Assembly: GCF_001269885.1 (NCBI RefSeq)
Contig: NZ_LHVH01000001.1
Location: 39,343-103,342, forward strand
Direction: 5' to 3'
DNA length: 64,000 bases
Origin: Pseudomonas kilonensis
GTDB lineage: Bacteria; Pseudomonadota; Gammaproteobacteria; Pseudomonadales; Pseudomonadaceae
The notes under the pieces were generated by a model. The model saw only the letters and a list, made by a program, of their open reading frames with translations. It was not told where the DNA came from and did no database searches. A program made the position numbers and the translations under genes. This document shows, piece by piece, positions 46,195 through 55,421 of the stretch. How positions within the stretch are numbered: the stretch's first letter is position 1; the number at the start of each line of letters is the position of its first letter.

Positions 46195-46897
46195 GGTGTC
46201 TCCCTGCGTTGTGCCATCCGAGATAAAGGAACAGGCCGAACAGTGCCGCCGCCATGGCGAACCACTGCACGGCATAGCCGAGGTGTTTTTCCGGGCCCAT
46301 GGCGACCACCGGCCAATCGGTCCGGTAAGCGCCGGGGCCGCTTTGTTGGCGCAATTGATAGGCGAAGCCGTTGCGGCCGAGATCAGCCCAGAGCTTGTCC
46401 GGCTCAATGGTGGTGACCAGTCGCGGCCACGGCGCGCCGGCCGGGTCGGCGTGGAGCTGGAAGGTGGCGCCGGGTGCGACGTAGACCCAGGCCTGGAGGC
46501 TCACCGGTTGCTCCGGCGTGTTGAAGGCCGGCGGAGTGCGCCGGTCCGGCCAGGGCAACCAACCGCGATTGACCAGCAGCCACAGCCCGGTGCGGTGGTC
46601 GAGGAACGGTTGCAGCAACTCGACGCCGACCTTGCCGTCGTGTTGGCGGTTATCCAGCAGGATGCTGTGCTCGGCGTCGAACTGGCCCTGCAGCGTGACC
46701 GGGCGAAACGCCGGATCGCTGGTGTGCGCCAACTCGGCGCTGTCCATCGGCGGTGCCACGCGGCGCTCGGCGTAAGTGTCCATGAGCACGCGCTTCTGTT
46801 CGCCCCGGCTCAATTGCCAGAACCCCAGGCACACCATCACCGGCACCAGCACGGCCACCACCAATGACGGCACGATGCCTGGCCGGAAGCCTTTCAT
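46160..46897 (-). CDS. SURF1 family cytochrome oxidase biogenesis protein
   Basis: 245-aa inner-membrane protein. Two helices, at about residues 9-28 and 210-228, flank a periplasmic domain with the SURF1 features FWQLSRGEQKRVLM, VTLQGQFDAEHSILLDNR and VNRGWLPWPD. SURF1 assists heme A insertion into subunit I. MKGFRPGIVPSL at 46897 is the start; the frame is open far upstream without support. Confidence 0.9.
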   Translation of the reverse strand: MKGFRPGIVPSLVVAVLVPVMVCLGFWQLSRGEQKRVLMDTYAERRVAPPMDSAELAHTSDPAFRPVTLQGQFDAEHSILLDNRQHDGKVGVELLQPFLDHRTGLWLLVNRGWLPWPDRRTPPAFNTPEQPVSLQAWVYVAPGATFQLHADPAGAPWPRLVTTIEPDKLWADLGRNGFAYQLRQQSGPGAYRTDWPVVAMGPEKHLGYAVQWFAMAAALFGLFLYLGWHNAGRHHGKHHESNQHV

Positions 46898-46967
46898 GGC
46901 GCCGTCCGAAAGCCGTCGAACGGGATAGCTATACTCACGTGCATCGCGTCCCCCCGGAGTGTCCCTA

Positions 46968-47171
46968 ATGCTCAAAACAGCCATCGTCCTGATGCTGATT
47001 GCCACGATTGCCAGCCTGTTCAGCGGCCTGTTTTTTCTGGTCAAGGACGACAGCAGTTCCAATCGCCTGGTCATCGCCCTGGCGATCCGAGTCAGCCTGG
47101 CCGCCGCCACCGTCGGCTTGATTGCCTGGGGTTTCTTCAGCGGCCAGTTGGTGTCGCATGCTCCTTGGTAA
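46968..47171 (+). CDS. Twin-helix DUF2909 protein
   Basis: 67-aa protein with two transmembrane helices (about 4-23 and 38-58) separated by a charged loop KDDSSSNRL. DUF2909 proteins sit in oxidase clusters; function unknown. GGAG is 8 nt from the ATG at 46968. It is transcribed opposite to the neighbouring cox genes. Confidence 0.8.
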   Translation: MLKTAIVLMLIATIASLFSGLFFLVKDDSSSNRLVIALAIRVSLAAATVGLIAWGFFSGQLVSHAPW

Positions 47172-47195
47172 AGAGCCGCCCTGATAACGGTCGCG

Positions 47196-48083
47196 TCAGA
47201 GGATGTAGACGAAGATGAACAAGCCGATCCACACCACATCGACGAAGTGCCAGTACCAGCTCGCCGCCTCGAAGCCGAACTGATGCTCGTTGTCGAAATG
47301 CCCGCGCATGATGCGCATCAGCATCACGAACAGGATGATCGTGCCCATGGTGACGTGGGCGCCGTGGAACCCGGTGAGCATGAAGAAGGTTGCCCCATAG
47401 ATCCCCGAGCCCAACGTCAGGCCCAGCTCTTTATAGGCGTGGATGTATTCCTCGGCCTGGAAGCCGAGGAAGGCGCATCCCAGCAGCACGGTGATCGCCA
47501 GCCAGATTTTCAGCGCGCCACGATGGCCTTTTTTCAGGGCATGGTGGGCGATGGTCACGGTGACGCTGGAACTGACCAGCAGGATGGTGTTGAGCAGCGG
47601 CAAGCCCCAAGGGCTGATCACATCCTTGGGCGGTGGGAATAGCTTGGGATCGGGGTTGTTCAGCAACGGCCAGACGTATTCGAAGTTCGGCCAGAGCATC
47701 TCCGACAAGCCCTTGCTTCCTTCACCGCCCAACCCCGGCGCCGAGATCGTGCGCACGTAGAACAGGGCACCGAAGAAGGCGATGAAGAACATCACTTCGG
47801 AGAAGATGAACCAGCTCATGCCCCAGCGGAACGAGCGGTCGAGCTGGGCGCTGTACAGCCCGGCGCGGCTTTCCTTGATCACCGCGCCGAACCAGCCGAA
47901 CAGCATGTAGGCCACCAGCAGGCCGCCGACGAAAAAGATCAGCGGGCCGTGGGAATCCGGGCGCGCCGCCTTCAGGTCGTTGAACCAGGTCGCCAGGCCA
48001 TACACCGTGACGAACATCCCGACCGTGGCGATGATCGGCCATTTGCTCTGGGCCGGAACGTAATAGTGTTCGTGAGTTGCCAT
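47196..48083 (-). CDS. coxC: Cytochrome c oxidase subunit III
   Basis: 295-aa polytopic subunit with seven helices, typical of CoxIII: WPIIATVGMFVTVYGLATW, FIFSEVMFFIAFFGALFY, ITVLLGCAFLGFQAEEY and FHGAHVTMGTIIL, with the conserved Glu in EVMFF. It follows ctaG on the same strand; a DUF2909 gene is convergent. Confidence 0.95.
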   Translation of the reverse strand: MATHEHYYVPAQSKWPIIATVGMFVTVYGLATWFNDLKAARPDSHGPLIFFVGGLLVAYMLFGWFGAVIKESRAGLYSAQLDRSFRWGMSWFIFSEVMFFIAFFGALFYVRTISAPGLGGEGSKGLSEMLWPNFEYVWPLLNNPDPKLFPPPKDVISPWGLPLLNTILLVSSSVTVTIAHHALKKGHRGALKIWLAITVLLGCAFLGFQAEEYIHAYKELGLTLGSGIYGATFFMLTGFHGAHVTMGTIILFVMLMRIMRGHFDNEHQFGFEAASWYWHFVDVVWIGLFIFVYIL

Positions 48084-48107
48084 TTATTGTTCTCCTTATC
48101 GGGCACG

Positions 48108-48659
48108 CTATCGGTCAGTGTTTAGAGCCACCGGTGGATGACGAGCGGTGATGTCGAACAGCGTGTAGGACAGCGTCAGGTGCTTCACTTCCTTGGGCAT
48201 GTCCCGGTCGACGATGAAGCGCATGGGCATTTCGATGCGTTCGCCGGGTTGCAGCACTTGCTGGGTAAAACAAAAACATTCGGTCTTGTGGAAATACGCC
48301 GCCGCGTTGCTCGGCGAGATACTCGGCACCGCCTGGGCGCTCATCGGCCGGTCGGTGGGGTTGTGGGCGACGAACACCATCTCGTTGACCGCCCCCGGCT
48401 TGACCACCAGCTCATCGCCCTTGGGGTAGAAGTCCCAGACCATGTCCACCGAATTGGTCGACAGGAACTGCACGCGCACCTGCCGTGATTCATCGACGAC
48501 CTGCTCGCCTTCGTACTGCCCGCCGGTCTTGCCGTTGATGCCGAACGCCTTGCACATCACGTCGTAGATCGGCACCAGGGCAAACCCGAAGATGAACATG
48601 GCCACCACCACCAGCAGCAGGCGGGTGACCAGTTTCTTCATCGAAATCGAATCAGCCAT
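48108..48659 (-). CDS. ctaG: Cytochrome c oxidase assembly protein CtaG/Cox11
   Basis: 183-aa protein delivering copper to the CuB site of subunit I. One N-terminal helix (about residues 8-30) and the periplasmic domain with the copper motif CFCFTQQVLQPGE around residue 133. Separated from coxA upstream by a REP pair. Confidence 0.94.
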   Translation of the reverse strand: MADSISMKKLVTRLLLVVVAMFIFGFALVPIYDVMCKAFGINGKTGGQYEGEQVVDESRQVRVQFLSTNSVDMVWDFYPKGDELVVKPGAVNEMVFVAHNPTDRPMSAQAVPSISPSNAAAYFHKTECFCFTQQVLQPGERIEMPMRFIVDRDMPKEVKHLTLSYTLFDITARHPPVALNTDR

Positions 48660-48683
48660 GATTTTGAACCCCTACAGATAACT

Positions 48684-48775
48684 CTGTGGGAGCGGGCTTG
48701 CTCGCGAAGCAGGCACTGCGGTCTAACAGAAACACCGCGTCATCGTTCTTCGCGAGCAAGCCCGCTCCCACACAG
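48684..48775. repeat. REP pair inside the cox operon
   Basis: Inverted pair CTGTGGGAGCGGGCTTGCTC and its complement between coxA and ctaG, in an otherwise unidirectional gene set. Confidence 0.9.
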
Positions 48776-48790
48776 TCCCGATGGCTCATC

Positions 48791-50377
48791 TCATTTCACT
48801 TCCGGCGGCGTAGTGAAGGTGTGATACGGCGCCGGCGACGGCACGCTCCACTCCAACCCTTCGGCCCCATCCCACGGCTTGGCCGGTGCCGGCTCGCCGC
48901 CACGGATGGTCTTGATCACGATGAACAGGAAGAAGATCTGCGTGGTGCCGAACATGAATGCGCCGATGGACGAGACCATGTTGAAGTCGGCGAACTGCAG
49001 GTTGTAGTCGGGAATCCGCCGGGGCATGCCCGCCAGGCCGACGAAGTGCATCGGGAAGAACGCCAGGTTCATCCCCACGAACGACAGCCAGAAGTGCAGT
49101 TTGCCGAGGGTTTCGTCGTACATGTGGCCGGTCCACTTCGGCAGCCAGTAGTAGGCCGAGGCGAAGATCCCGAAGATTGCGCCGGGCACCAGCACGTAGT
49201 GGAAGTGCGCGACCACGAAGTAAGTGTCCTGGTACTGGAAGTCCGCCGGGGCGATGGCCAGCATCAGCCCGGAGAAACCGCCGATGGAAAACAGGATCAC
49301 GAACGCCACGGCAAACAGCATCGGCGTCTCGAAGGTCAGCGAGCCTTGCCACATGGTGCTGGCCCAGTTGAACACCTTCACCCCGGTGGGCACGGCGATC
49401 AGCAGGGTGGCGTACATGAAGAACAGCTCGCCCACCAGCGGAATGCCAACCACGAACATGTGGTGCGCCCAGACGATGAACGACAGGAACGCAATGGCGG
49501 CCGTGGCGTAGACCATCGAGGTGTAGCCAAACAACGGCTTGCGCGAGAACGCCGGGATGATCGAGCTGACGGCACCGAAGGCCGGCAGGATCATGATGTA
49601 CACCTCGGGGTGGCCGAAGAACCAGAACACGTGCTGGAACAGCACCGGGTCACCGCCGCCGGCGGCACTGAAGAAGCTGGTGCCGAAGTGGATGTCCATC
49701 AGCATCATCGTCACGCAGCCGGCCAGCACCGGCATCACTGCGATCAGCAGGAACGCGGTGATCAGCCAGGTCCAGACGAACAGTGGCATTTTCATCAGGG
49801 TCATGCCGGGGGCGCGCAGGTTGAGGATGGTGGCGATCACGTTGATCGCGCCCATGATCGAACTGATGCCCATCAGGTGGATGGCAAAGATGAAGAACGT
49901 CACGCTTTCCGGTGCATAGGTGGTGGACAGCGGCGCATAGAAGGTCCAACCGAAGTTCGGCCCGCCTCCAGGGGTGAACAGCGTCGACACCAGCAGCAGG
50001 AACGCCGCCGGCAACAGCCAGAAGCTGAAGTTGTTCATGCGCGGCAGGGCCATGTCCGGCGCGCCGATCATCAGCGGGATCATCCAGTTGGCCAGGCCGA
50101 CGAACGCCGGCATGACTGCGCCGAAGACCATCACCAGGCCATGCATGGTGGTCATCTGGTTGAAGAATTCCGGCTGCACGATCTGCAGGCCGGGCTGGAA
50201 CAGCTCGGCGCGGATCACCATGGCGAACGAGCCGCCCAACAGGAACATGGAGAAGGCGAACCACAGGTACAGCGTGCCGATATCCTTGTGGTTGGTGGTC
50301 AGTACCCAGCGCATCAGGCCCTTGGCGGGGCCGTGGGCGTGGTCGGCATGACCGTGGTCATCGATCACAGCACTCAT
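48791..50377 (-). CDS. coxA: Cytochrome c oxidase subunit I
   Basis: 528-aa catalytic subunit of aa3-type oxidase, twelve helices. Heme a/a3 and CuB ligands are recognisable: TMHGLVMVFG, the His-Tyr pair in FWFFGHPEVYIMILPAFG, IVWAHHMFVVG, and VAHFHYVLVPG. Reduces O2 to water and pumps protons. The N-terminal HADHAHGP tail is His-rich. GGAGACAGGAC lies just before the ATG. Confidence 0.97.
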   Translation of the reverse strand: MSAVIDDHGHADHAHGPAKGLMRWVLTTNHKDIGTLYLWFAFSMFLLGGSFAMVIRAELFQPGLQIVQPEFFNQMTTMHGLVMVFGAVMPAFVGLANWMIPLMIGAPDMALPRMNNFSFWLLPAAFLLLVSTLFTPGGGPNFGWTFYAPLSTTYAPESVTFFIFAIHLMGISSIMGAINVIATILNLRAPGMTLMKMPLFVWTWLITAFLLIAVMPVLAGCVTMMLMDIHFGTSFFSAAGGGDPVLFQHVFWFFGHPEVYIMILPAFGAVSSIIPAFSRKPLFGYTSMVYATAAIAFLSFIVWAHHMFVVGIPLVGELFFMYATLLIAVPTGVKVFNWASTMWQGSLTFETPMLFAVAFVILFSIGGFSGLMLAIAPADFQYQDTYFVVAHFHYVLVPGAIFGIFASAYYWLPKWTGHMYDETLGKLHFWLSFVGMNLAFFPMHFVGLAGMPRRIPDYNLQFADFNMVSSIGAFMFGTTQIFFLFIVIKTIRGGEPAPAKPWDGAEGLEWSVPSPAPYHTFTTPPEVK

Positions 50378-50459
50378 GTCCTGTCTCCTTCGAACGAGTG
50401 GGCTGGGCGGCCCGGGGCGGTGAGCCCGGAACGGTTGCGAGAACGATCGTCAGGCCGGC

Positions 50460-51587
50460 TCATTGGCTTTCTGCCTGTTTGAGTTCCAGCACTTCTTTAG
50501 GCGTCACCATGTCGCCCTTGTTGTTGCCCCAGGCGTTGCGTTCATAGGTCACGACCGCGGCGATATCGACTTCCGACAACTGTTTGCCGAACGCGGCCAT
50601 GGAGGTGCCGGGTTTGCCGTGGAAGACAATGTTCAGGTGATCCTTGATCGGCCCGGTGGCGATTTTCGAGCCCTTGAGTGCCGGGAACATCGGTGGCAAG
50701 CCCTGGCCTTCGGCCTGGTGACAGGCCACGCACGTGGTGTGGTAGACCTTGTCGCCACGCTCGATGAGTTCTTCGCGCGTCCATTCCTTGCTGGTCAGCT
50801 CCTTGAGCTGAGCGGCTTCGGCCTTGCGTTCGCCCAGCCATTTTTCGTAGTCGGGTTTGCTCTTGACCTCCACCACGATCGGCATGAAGCCGTGGTCCTT
50901 GCCGCACAGCTCGGCGCATTGGCCGCGGTACAGGCCGGGCTTGTCGACACGGGTCCAGGCTTCGTTGACGAAGCCTGGGATCGCATCGCGCTTGACCGCG
51001 AAGGCCGGCACCCACCAGGAGTGGATCACGTCGGCGGAGGTCACCAAAAAGCGCACCTTGGCATCGACCGGCAGCACCAGCGGCTTGTCGACCTCCAGCA
51101 GGTAATGCTCGCCCTTGGCGCTCTGGTTATGAATCTGTTCGGCGGGGGTCGCCAGGTTGCTGAAGAACTCGACGTCCTGGCCCAGGTACTTGTAGTGCCA
51201 CTTCCATTGATAGCCGGTGACCTGGATATCGATGTCCGACTCGCTGGAGTCGTACATCTTGATCAGGGTGGCGGTGGCAGGAATCGCCATCAGCACCAGG
51301 ATCAGTAAGGGCACGATGGTCCAGAGGATTTCGACGCGGGTGTTTTCGTGGAAATGCGCGGCATTCTGGCCGGTTGAACGGCGGTGCATGATCATCGACC
51401 AGAACATGGCGCCGAAGACGATGATGCCGATGACCACACAGATCCAGAAGATGGTCATGTGCAGGTCGAACACTGCATTGCTGATCTGTGTCGCTCCAGG
51501 CGCCATATTCACAGTCCAGGCCGCTTGGGCCTGGCTGAAAATCGACCACAACAGGAGGCCCATCCATACGTGTGGATGTCGCGTCAT
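50460..51587 (-). CDS. coxB: Cytochrome c oxidase subunit II with C-terminal cytochrome c domain
   Basis: 375-aa exported subunit: signal peptide about residues 1-22, two helices (about 40-63 and 85-106), the CuA domain with CAELCGKDHGFM around residue 218-229, and a C-terminal class I cytochrome c with CVACH (about 287) and a Met ligand likely in SMAAFGKQL. The fused cytochrome makes this a caa3-like oxidase that could accept electrons directly. First gene of the cluster. Confidence 0.96.
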   Translation of the reverse strand: MTRHPHVWMGLLLWSIFSQAQAAWTVNMAPGATQISNAVFDLHMTIFWICVVIGIIVFGAMFWSMIMHRRSTGQNAAHFHENTRVEILWTIVPLLILVLMAIPATATLIKMYDSSESDIDIQVTGYQWKWHYKYLGQDVEFFSNLATPAEQIHNQSAKGEHYLLEVDKPLVLPVDAKVRFLVTSADVIHSWWVPAFAVKRDAIPGFVNEAWTRVDKPGLYRGQCAELCGKDHGFMPIVVEVKSKPDYEKWLGERKAEAAQLKELTSKEWTREELIERGDKVYHTTCVACHQAEGQGLPPMFPALKGSKIATGPIKDHLNIVFHGKPGTSMAAFGKQLSEVDIAAVVTYERNAWGNNKGDMVTPKEVLELKQAESQ

Positions 51588-51960
51588 TGCGGGTTCCCCT
51601 TATCGTTCTTGTTATCCCGTAGGCGTAAAGCCTGCGGCAAGGGATCGGCTATTCAGACTGCTTAATTGACTCGCCGCGCCTTGCTGCACATGCAATCGGG
51701 TGTCATCAGCTAACTCCATTCCAACCCGAGTATAGACAGCACCTGCAACCTCGCAACGCGATGGCGTAAATCGTTTGAAACAGCCGGGGCTTGCGCTAGA
51801 GCCCAGGAATGGAGAAGGATGCGAACCTGAGTGATGGCAAACCGATATAACTGTGCTGTAGCAAGGAAGGGGCGGTTATGAAAATTAGGTCTTAGGAGTG
51901 TTTTTGCGCCAGCTAAGTTATGTCTTCCCTATTTCATTGCCTTTGTTTCCTGGAGTTTTC
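51588..51960. other. Intergenic gap upstream of coxB
   Basis: 373 bp between divergent coxB and the next gene. It should hold both promoters, but no clear sigma-70 or FNR-type box was identified, and no gene or repeat was seen. Confidence 0.4.
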
Positions 51961-52611
51961 ATGAACACCGCCGCATTGCGCGAGCAGATCCAAAAAGCCC
52001 AACAACATGAAGCCGAGACCGGCCAATTGACCCGCCAGCTGGAGGCCCAGTTACCGCATCTGCATGCCGCGATCCAATTGCCAGACATCGACGCGAAGGG
52101 CGTCATGACGCGTTTTGTCACCGCTTACATCGAACAAGTGCCGGACCTGCTGGACGCCGCCAACGAGGTGGCTCGCGAAGCCGGTATCGAATCGCAGATC
52201 AAGCCGGTGCTGAAAATCGCCGAACAGTTTTTTCTCCAGCCACCGAAGTTGATGGAAGGCCACGTTGGCCTGGACAGCCTGTTGGACGAAGCCTACCTGG
52301 CCCACCGGCTGGTGGAGGAGGTCAATGATCTGTATATCAAGCACTTCAGCCAGCCGCTGATTCCGCTGGACATGACGGTCGCCAACCTGATCGCTCACCA
52401 TTTGATCGGCGAACCGTTCGCCAACCAGCTGGATGAAGCCGTGCACCATGCCGTGGACGAAATGCTCGACGAAGATAGCTTTGCGCTGGAGTCGGTGGAG
52501 TCTTACCGGGAGAAACTCGGCAGCCCGGACACGGGCGCAGCGTGGAAGCGCTGGCCGTGCCTGTCGCGCCAACTGGGCGTTGGGCTGGAGCTGGATCAGC
52601 CGGCGGCTTGA
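51961..52611 (+). CDS. Hypothetical protein
   Basis: 216-aa soluble, acidic protein with heptad-like helices near the N-terminus (ALREQIQKAQQHEAETGQLTRQLEAQLPHL). No recognised domain. The Ala/Glu/Leu-rich body and a core VEEVNDLYIKHFSQPLIPLDM suggest an all-helical fold. GGAG is 6 nt before the ATG at 51961. Its gene is conserved in context between coxB and REPs only as far as can be guessed. Confidence 0.7.
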   Translation: MNTAALREQIQKAQQHEAETGQLTRQLEAQLPHLHAAIQLPDIDAKGVMTRFVTAYIEQVPDLLDAANEVAREAGIESQIKPVLKIAEQFFLQPPKLMEGHVGLDSLLDEAYLAHRLVEEVNDLYIKHFSQPLIPLDMTVANLIAHHLIGEPFANQLDEAVHHAVDEMLDEDSFALESVESYREKLGSPDTGAAWKRWPCLSRQLGVGLELDQPAA

Positions 52612-52635
52612 TCCATCACGACAACATGAAGCTTT

Positions 52636-52864
52636 TGTGGGAGCGGGCTTGCTCGCGAAGGCGGAGTGTCAGGCAGCCTATTCGCTAACTGATTCACCGC
52701 CTTCGCGAGCAAGCCCGCTCCCACATTGGATCTGTGGTGTTCATAAAATAGGTGTCCAGCACCAGTCCCTTGTGGGAGCGAGCCTGCTCGCGATAGCGGT
52801 TGGACATTCAACATTTATGTCGACTGATCCACCGCAATCGCGAGCAGGCTCGCTCCCACAAGGG
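52636..52864. repeat. Two REP pairs in tandem
   Basis: An inverted pair with GCGGGCTTGCTC arms at 52636-52725, then one with GCGAGCCTGCTCGCGA arms at 52769-52864. They mark the end of convergent genes. Confidence 0.88.
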
Positions 52865-52870
52865 GCAGGG

Positions 52871-54397
52871 TTAACCGGTCGCTGCACCAACCCCTACGGT
52901 GGTACGCAACCGCCCTTCCAACCGGCGTTTGAGTCCGCGGGATTCGATCAGCAGCTTCGAACCCTTGCTGGCATTCGCCCGGCCCCATTCTTCCAGCAGC
53001 TCCAGGCACGAGTGATCGATGTAGCTCAGGTTATTGAGCGGCACATGCACGGTCGCGCCCGTCGGTATGGTGCCCAGCACCTGGGTCAACGCGGGCACCT
53101 TGAGGAAGGTGGCCGCGCCGACCAGGCGCAGTTCCATCTCGCCTTCCTGGGGCAGGTCGATCAGGCTGATTTTCAGCCGCGAGGCTTTCCAGGCCAGTTT
53201 CGCCAGGGTCAGGCCGAAGCCGATCAGCACACCGGTCAGCAGGTCGGTGAAGATGATCGCCAACGCCGTGGCGGCGTAGGTGAACATCGGCATCCGCCCA
53301 TAGCGGCCCAGGCTGCGAAACGCCTTGAGGTCCACCAGTTTGAAGCCGGTGTACACCAACACCCCCGCCAGGCTCGCCACCGGAATGCTTTGCAGCACGC
53401 TGGACAGCAACAGCACGAAGAGCAACAACCACAGGCCGTGGAAAATCGTCGACAACCGCGTGGTGGCCCCGGCCTGGACGTTGGCCGAGCTGCGCACGAT
53501 CACCCCGGTCATCGGCAGGGCGCCGAGCAGGCCGCAGAGCATGTTGCCGATCCCTTGCGCCGACAGTTCGCGGTCGAAGTCCGCACGCTCACCGCTGTGC
53601 ATGCGGTCCACGGCGGCTGCCGATAGCAGGGTTTCGGCGCTGGCAATGAAGGCGACCGCGAACGCGGCGACCAGCAGCGTCGGGTCGGCCAGGTTCAGCA
53701 GGTCCGCCGGGCGCAGCCAATCAATGGCTTCGGCGAGGTTTTCCGGGACTTCCACCCGTTTGACCTGCAAGGCCAGCAGCAGGCTGGCGACGGTCGCCAG
53801 GCCAACGCCCAGCAAGGCGCCGGGAACGAAGCGCAGGCTGTGGGGGCGAAACTTTTCCCACAGCCACATCACCGCGATCGTCGACAGACCGAGCAGGCCG
53901 GCCTGCCAACCGAAGGACGGCAAGGCCTGGGCCACCGCCGCCGGGAATGCCGCCAGGTTATCCAGCCCCGACGGCTTGGGCGCCGCGTCGAGCATCACAT
54001 GGACCTGGGACAACACGATCAGCACGCCGATACCCGCGAGCATCCCGTACACCACCGCAGGCGCGGTGACCCGGAACCAGCAACCCAGGCGAAAACGCCC
54101 GGCCAACAATTGCAGCAGACCGGCCAGCAGCAGGATCGGCCCGAGCATGGCCACGCCATGCTGGCGCACCAATTCGAAGACCAACACCGCCAACCCGGCG
54201 GCCGGGCCACTGACTTGCAGCTTGGAACCGGCCAGGAAACCCACCACCAGGCCACCGATGATGCCGGTGATCAGGCCTTTGGCCGGTGGCAGGCCGGACG
54301 CGATGGAAATGCCCATGCACAAGGGCAGCGCCACCAGGAACACAACCACCGAAGCCAATAGCTCCCGTGGCAGAACAGCTTTTAATTGAGCACGCAT
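52871..54397 (-). CDS. SulP family transporter, putative bicarbonate permease
   Basis: 508-aa SulP protein with about 11 hydrophobic segments and a C-terminal STAS domain (about 400-500; TVHVPLNNLSYIDHSCLELLEEW). SulP signature: FLVALPLCMGISIASGLPPAKGLI about residues 20-43. It differs from the other SulP of the window in the N-terminus. It lies 88 bp downstream of a beta-carbonic anhydrase gene on the same strand, an arrangement seen in SulP/CA pairs proposed to move bicarbonate. The ATG at 54397 has GGGAG 7 nt upstream. Confidence 0.85.
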   Translation of the reverse strand: MRAQLKAVLPRELLASVVVFLVALPLCMGISIASGLPPAKGLITGIIGGLVVGFLAGSKLQVSGPAAGLAVLVFELVRQHGVAMLGPILLLAGLLQLLAGRFRLGCWFRVTAPAVVYGMLAGIGVLIVLSQVHVMLDAAPKPSGLDNLAAFPAAVAQALPSFGWQAGLLGLSTIAVMWLWEKFRPHSLRFVPGALLGVGLATVASLLLALQVKRVEVPENLAEAIDWLRPADLLNLADPTLLVAAFAVAFIASAETLLSAAAVDRMHSGERADFDRELSAQGIGNMLCGLLGALPMTGVIVRSSANVQAGATTRLSTIFHGLWLLLFVLLLSSVLQSIPVASLAGVLVYTGFKLVDLKAFRSLGRYGRMPMFTYAATALAIIFTDLLTGVLIGFGLTLAKLAWKASRLKISLIDLPQEGEMELRLVGAATFLKVPALTQVLGTIPTGATVHVPLNNLSYIDHSCLELLEEWGRANASKGSKLLIESRGLKRRLEGRLRTTVGVGAATG

Positions 54398-54485
54398 GGC
54401 GACTCTCCCGAAGTTTTCTTCAGGCATGGCGAGGCCCTACCGCGCAAATGGCGGCAAGGCTTGAACCACACAAGTTTAGGAGTGG

Positions 54486-55217
54486 TTAGAAGCGCGCTTT
54501 GGGCGTCGCCACCGGTATCGGATGGCTGCCATCGAGCGGCAGGAAACGTCCCTGGTCCGCGTCATAGGCTTTGATCTCGCTGGTCTCGATGTTGTACACC
54601 CAGCCATGGATGAACAACTGACCATTGGCCATGCGCGATGCGACCGAGGGATGCGTTCGCAAATGCTGCAACTGCGCGATCACGTTCTCTTCGGTGAGGA
54701 TCGACATGGTCTGTTTTTCGTCGCCACACGGACAGTTGTCGTGGACCATGGTCTTGGCCACTTCGGCGTGGCGCAGCCAGGCTTTTACCGTGGGCATTTT
54801 TTCCAGGGTGTCGGGGTTGAGCACGGCACGCATGGCGCCGCAATCGGAATGGCCGCAAACGATGATGTGTTGCACACCGAGGGCCAGCACGGCGTATTCG
54901 ATGGCGGTGGAGACGCCGCCGTTCATTTGCCCATAAGGTGGCACGACGTTGCCGACGTTACGGGTCACGAACAGGTCGCCGGGGGAGCTATGGGTGATCA
55001 ACTCGGGCACGATGCGCGAATCGGCGCAGGTGATGAACATCGCCCGGGGCGTCTGGGCGGTGGCGAGTTTCTTGAAGAGTTCTTCCTGTTGCGGAAAGAT
55101 CTCGTGATGGAAATGCAAAAAGCCGTCAACAATATGCTGCAGCGCTGCATCGGCGGTTTCCGCCTGGGGTTGGGCTGAAGCCGACGCAGCCAACGGCTGT
55201 TTATCCTTGTCACTCAT
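54486..55217 (-). CDS. Beta-class carbonic anhydrase
   Basis: 243-aa zinc enzyme interconverting CO2 and bicarbonate. Ligands Cys64, Asp66/Arg68 (CADSRIV), His123 and Cys126 (CGHSDCGAM); the typical NVGNVVPPYG loop follows. A ~25-residue Ala/Gln-rich N-terminal extension is not a signal peptide. It could supply bicarbonate to the SulP protein encoded downstream. Confidence 0.93.
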   Translation of the reverse strand: MSDKDKQPLAASASAQPQAETADAALQHIVDGFLHFHHEIFPQQEELFKKLATAQTPRAMFITCADSRIVPELITHSSPGDLFVTRNVGNVVPPYGQMNGGVSTAIEYAVLALGVQHIIVCGHSDCGAMRAVLNPDTLEKMPTVKAWLRHAEVAKTMVHDNCPCGDEKQTMSILTEENVIAQLQHLRTHPSVASRMANGQLFIHGWVYNIETSEIKAYDADQGRFLPLDGSHPIPVATPKARF

Positions 55218-55421
55218 GATTCATCCTCTTTTTGACGGTATGACGCCAGTGGCTGGTTAAAAACATCCAGGTCGACATGTCCGACCCATCAGTCACTCGC
55301 TGAACAAGGTAGCGGCCGAAACTTAACTCAAACTGAAATCGAAGGCTCTAGAACAATGATTACAGGGGTGGCAAAACACTGGCGCAGCTCATGCCCAGCG
55401 CTGTTCCAAGGTCAACTTTAA

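Noticed and set aside
48686..50482. 598-aa plus-strand frame opposite coxA
   Set aside because: Antisense shadow of a well-conserved oxidase subunit gene; composition is His/Gln/Arg-rich with no domains.
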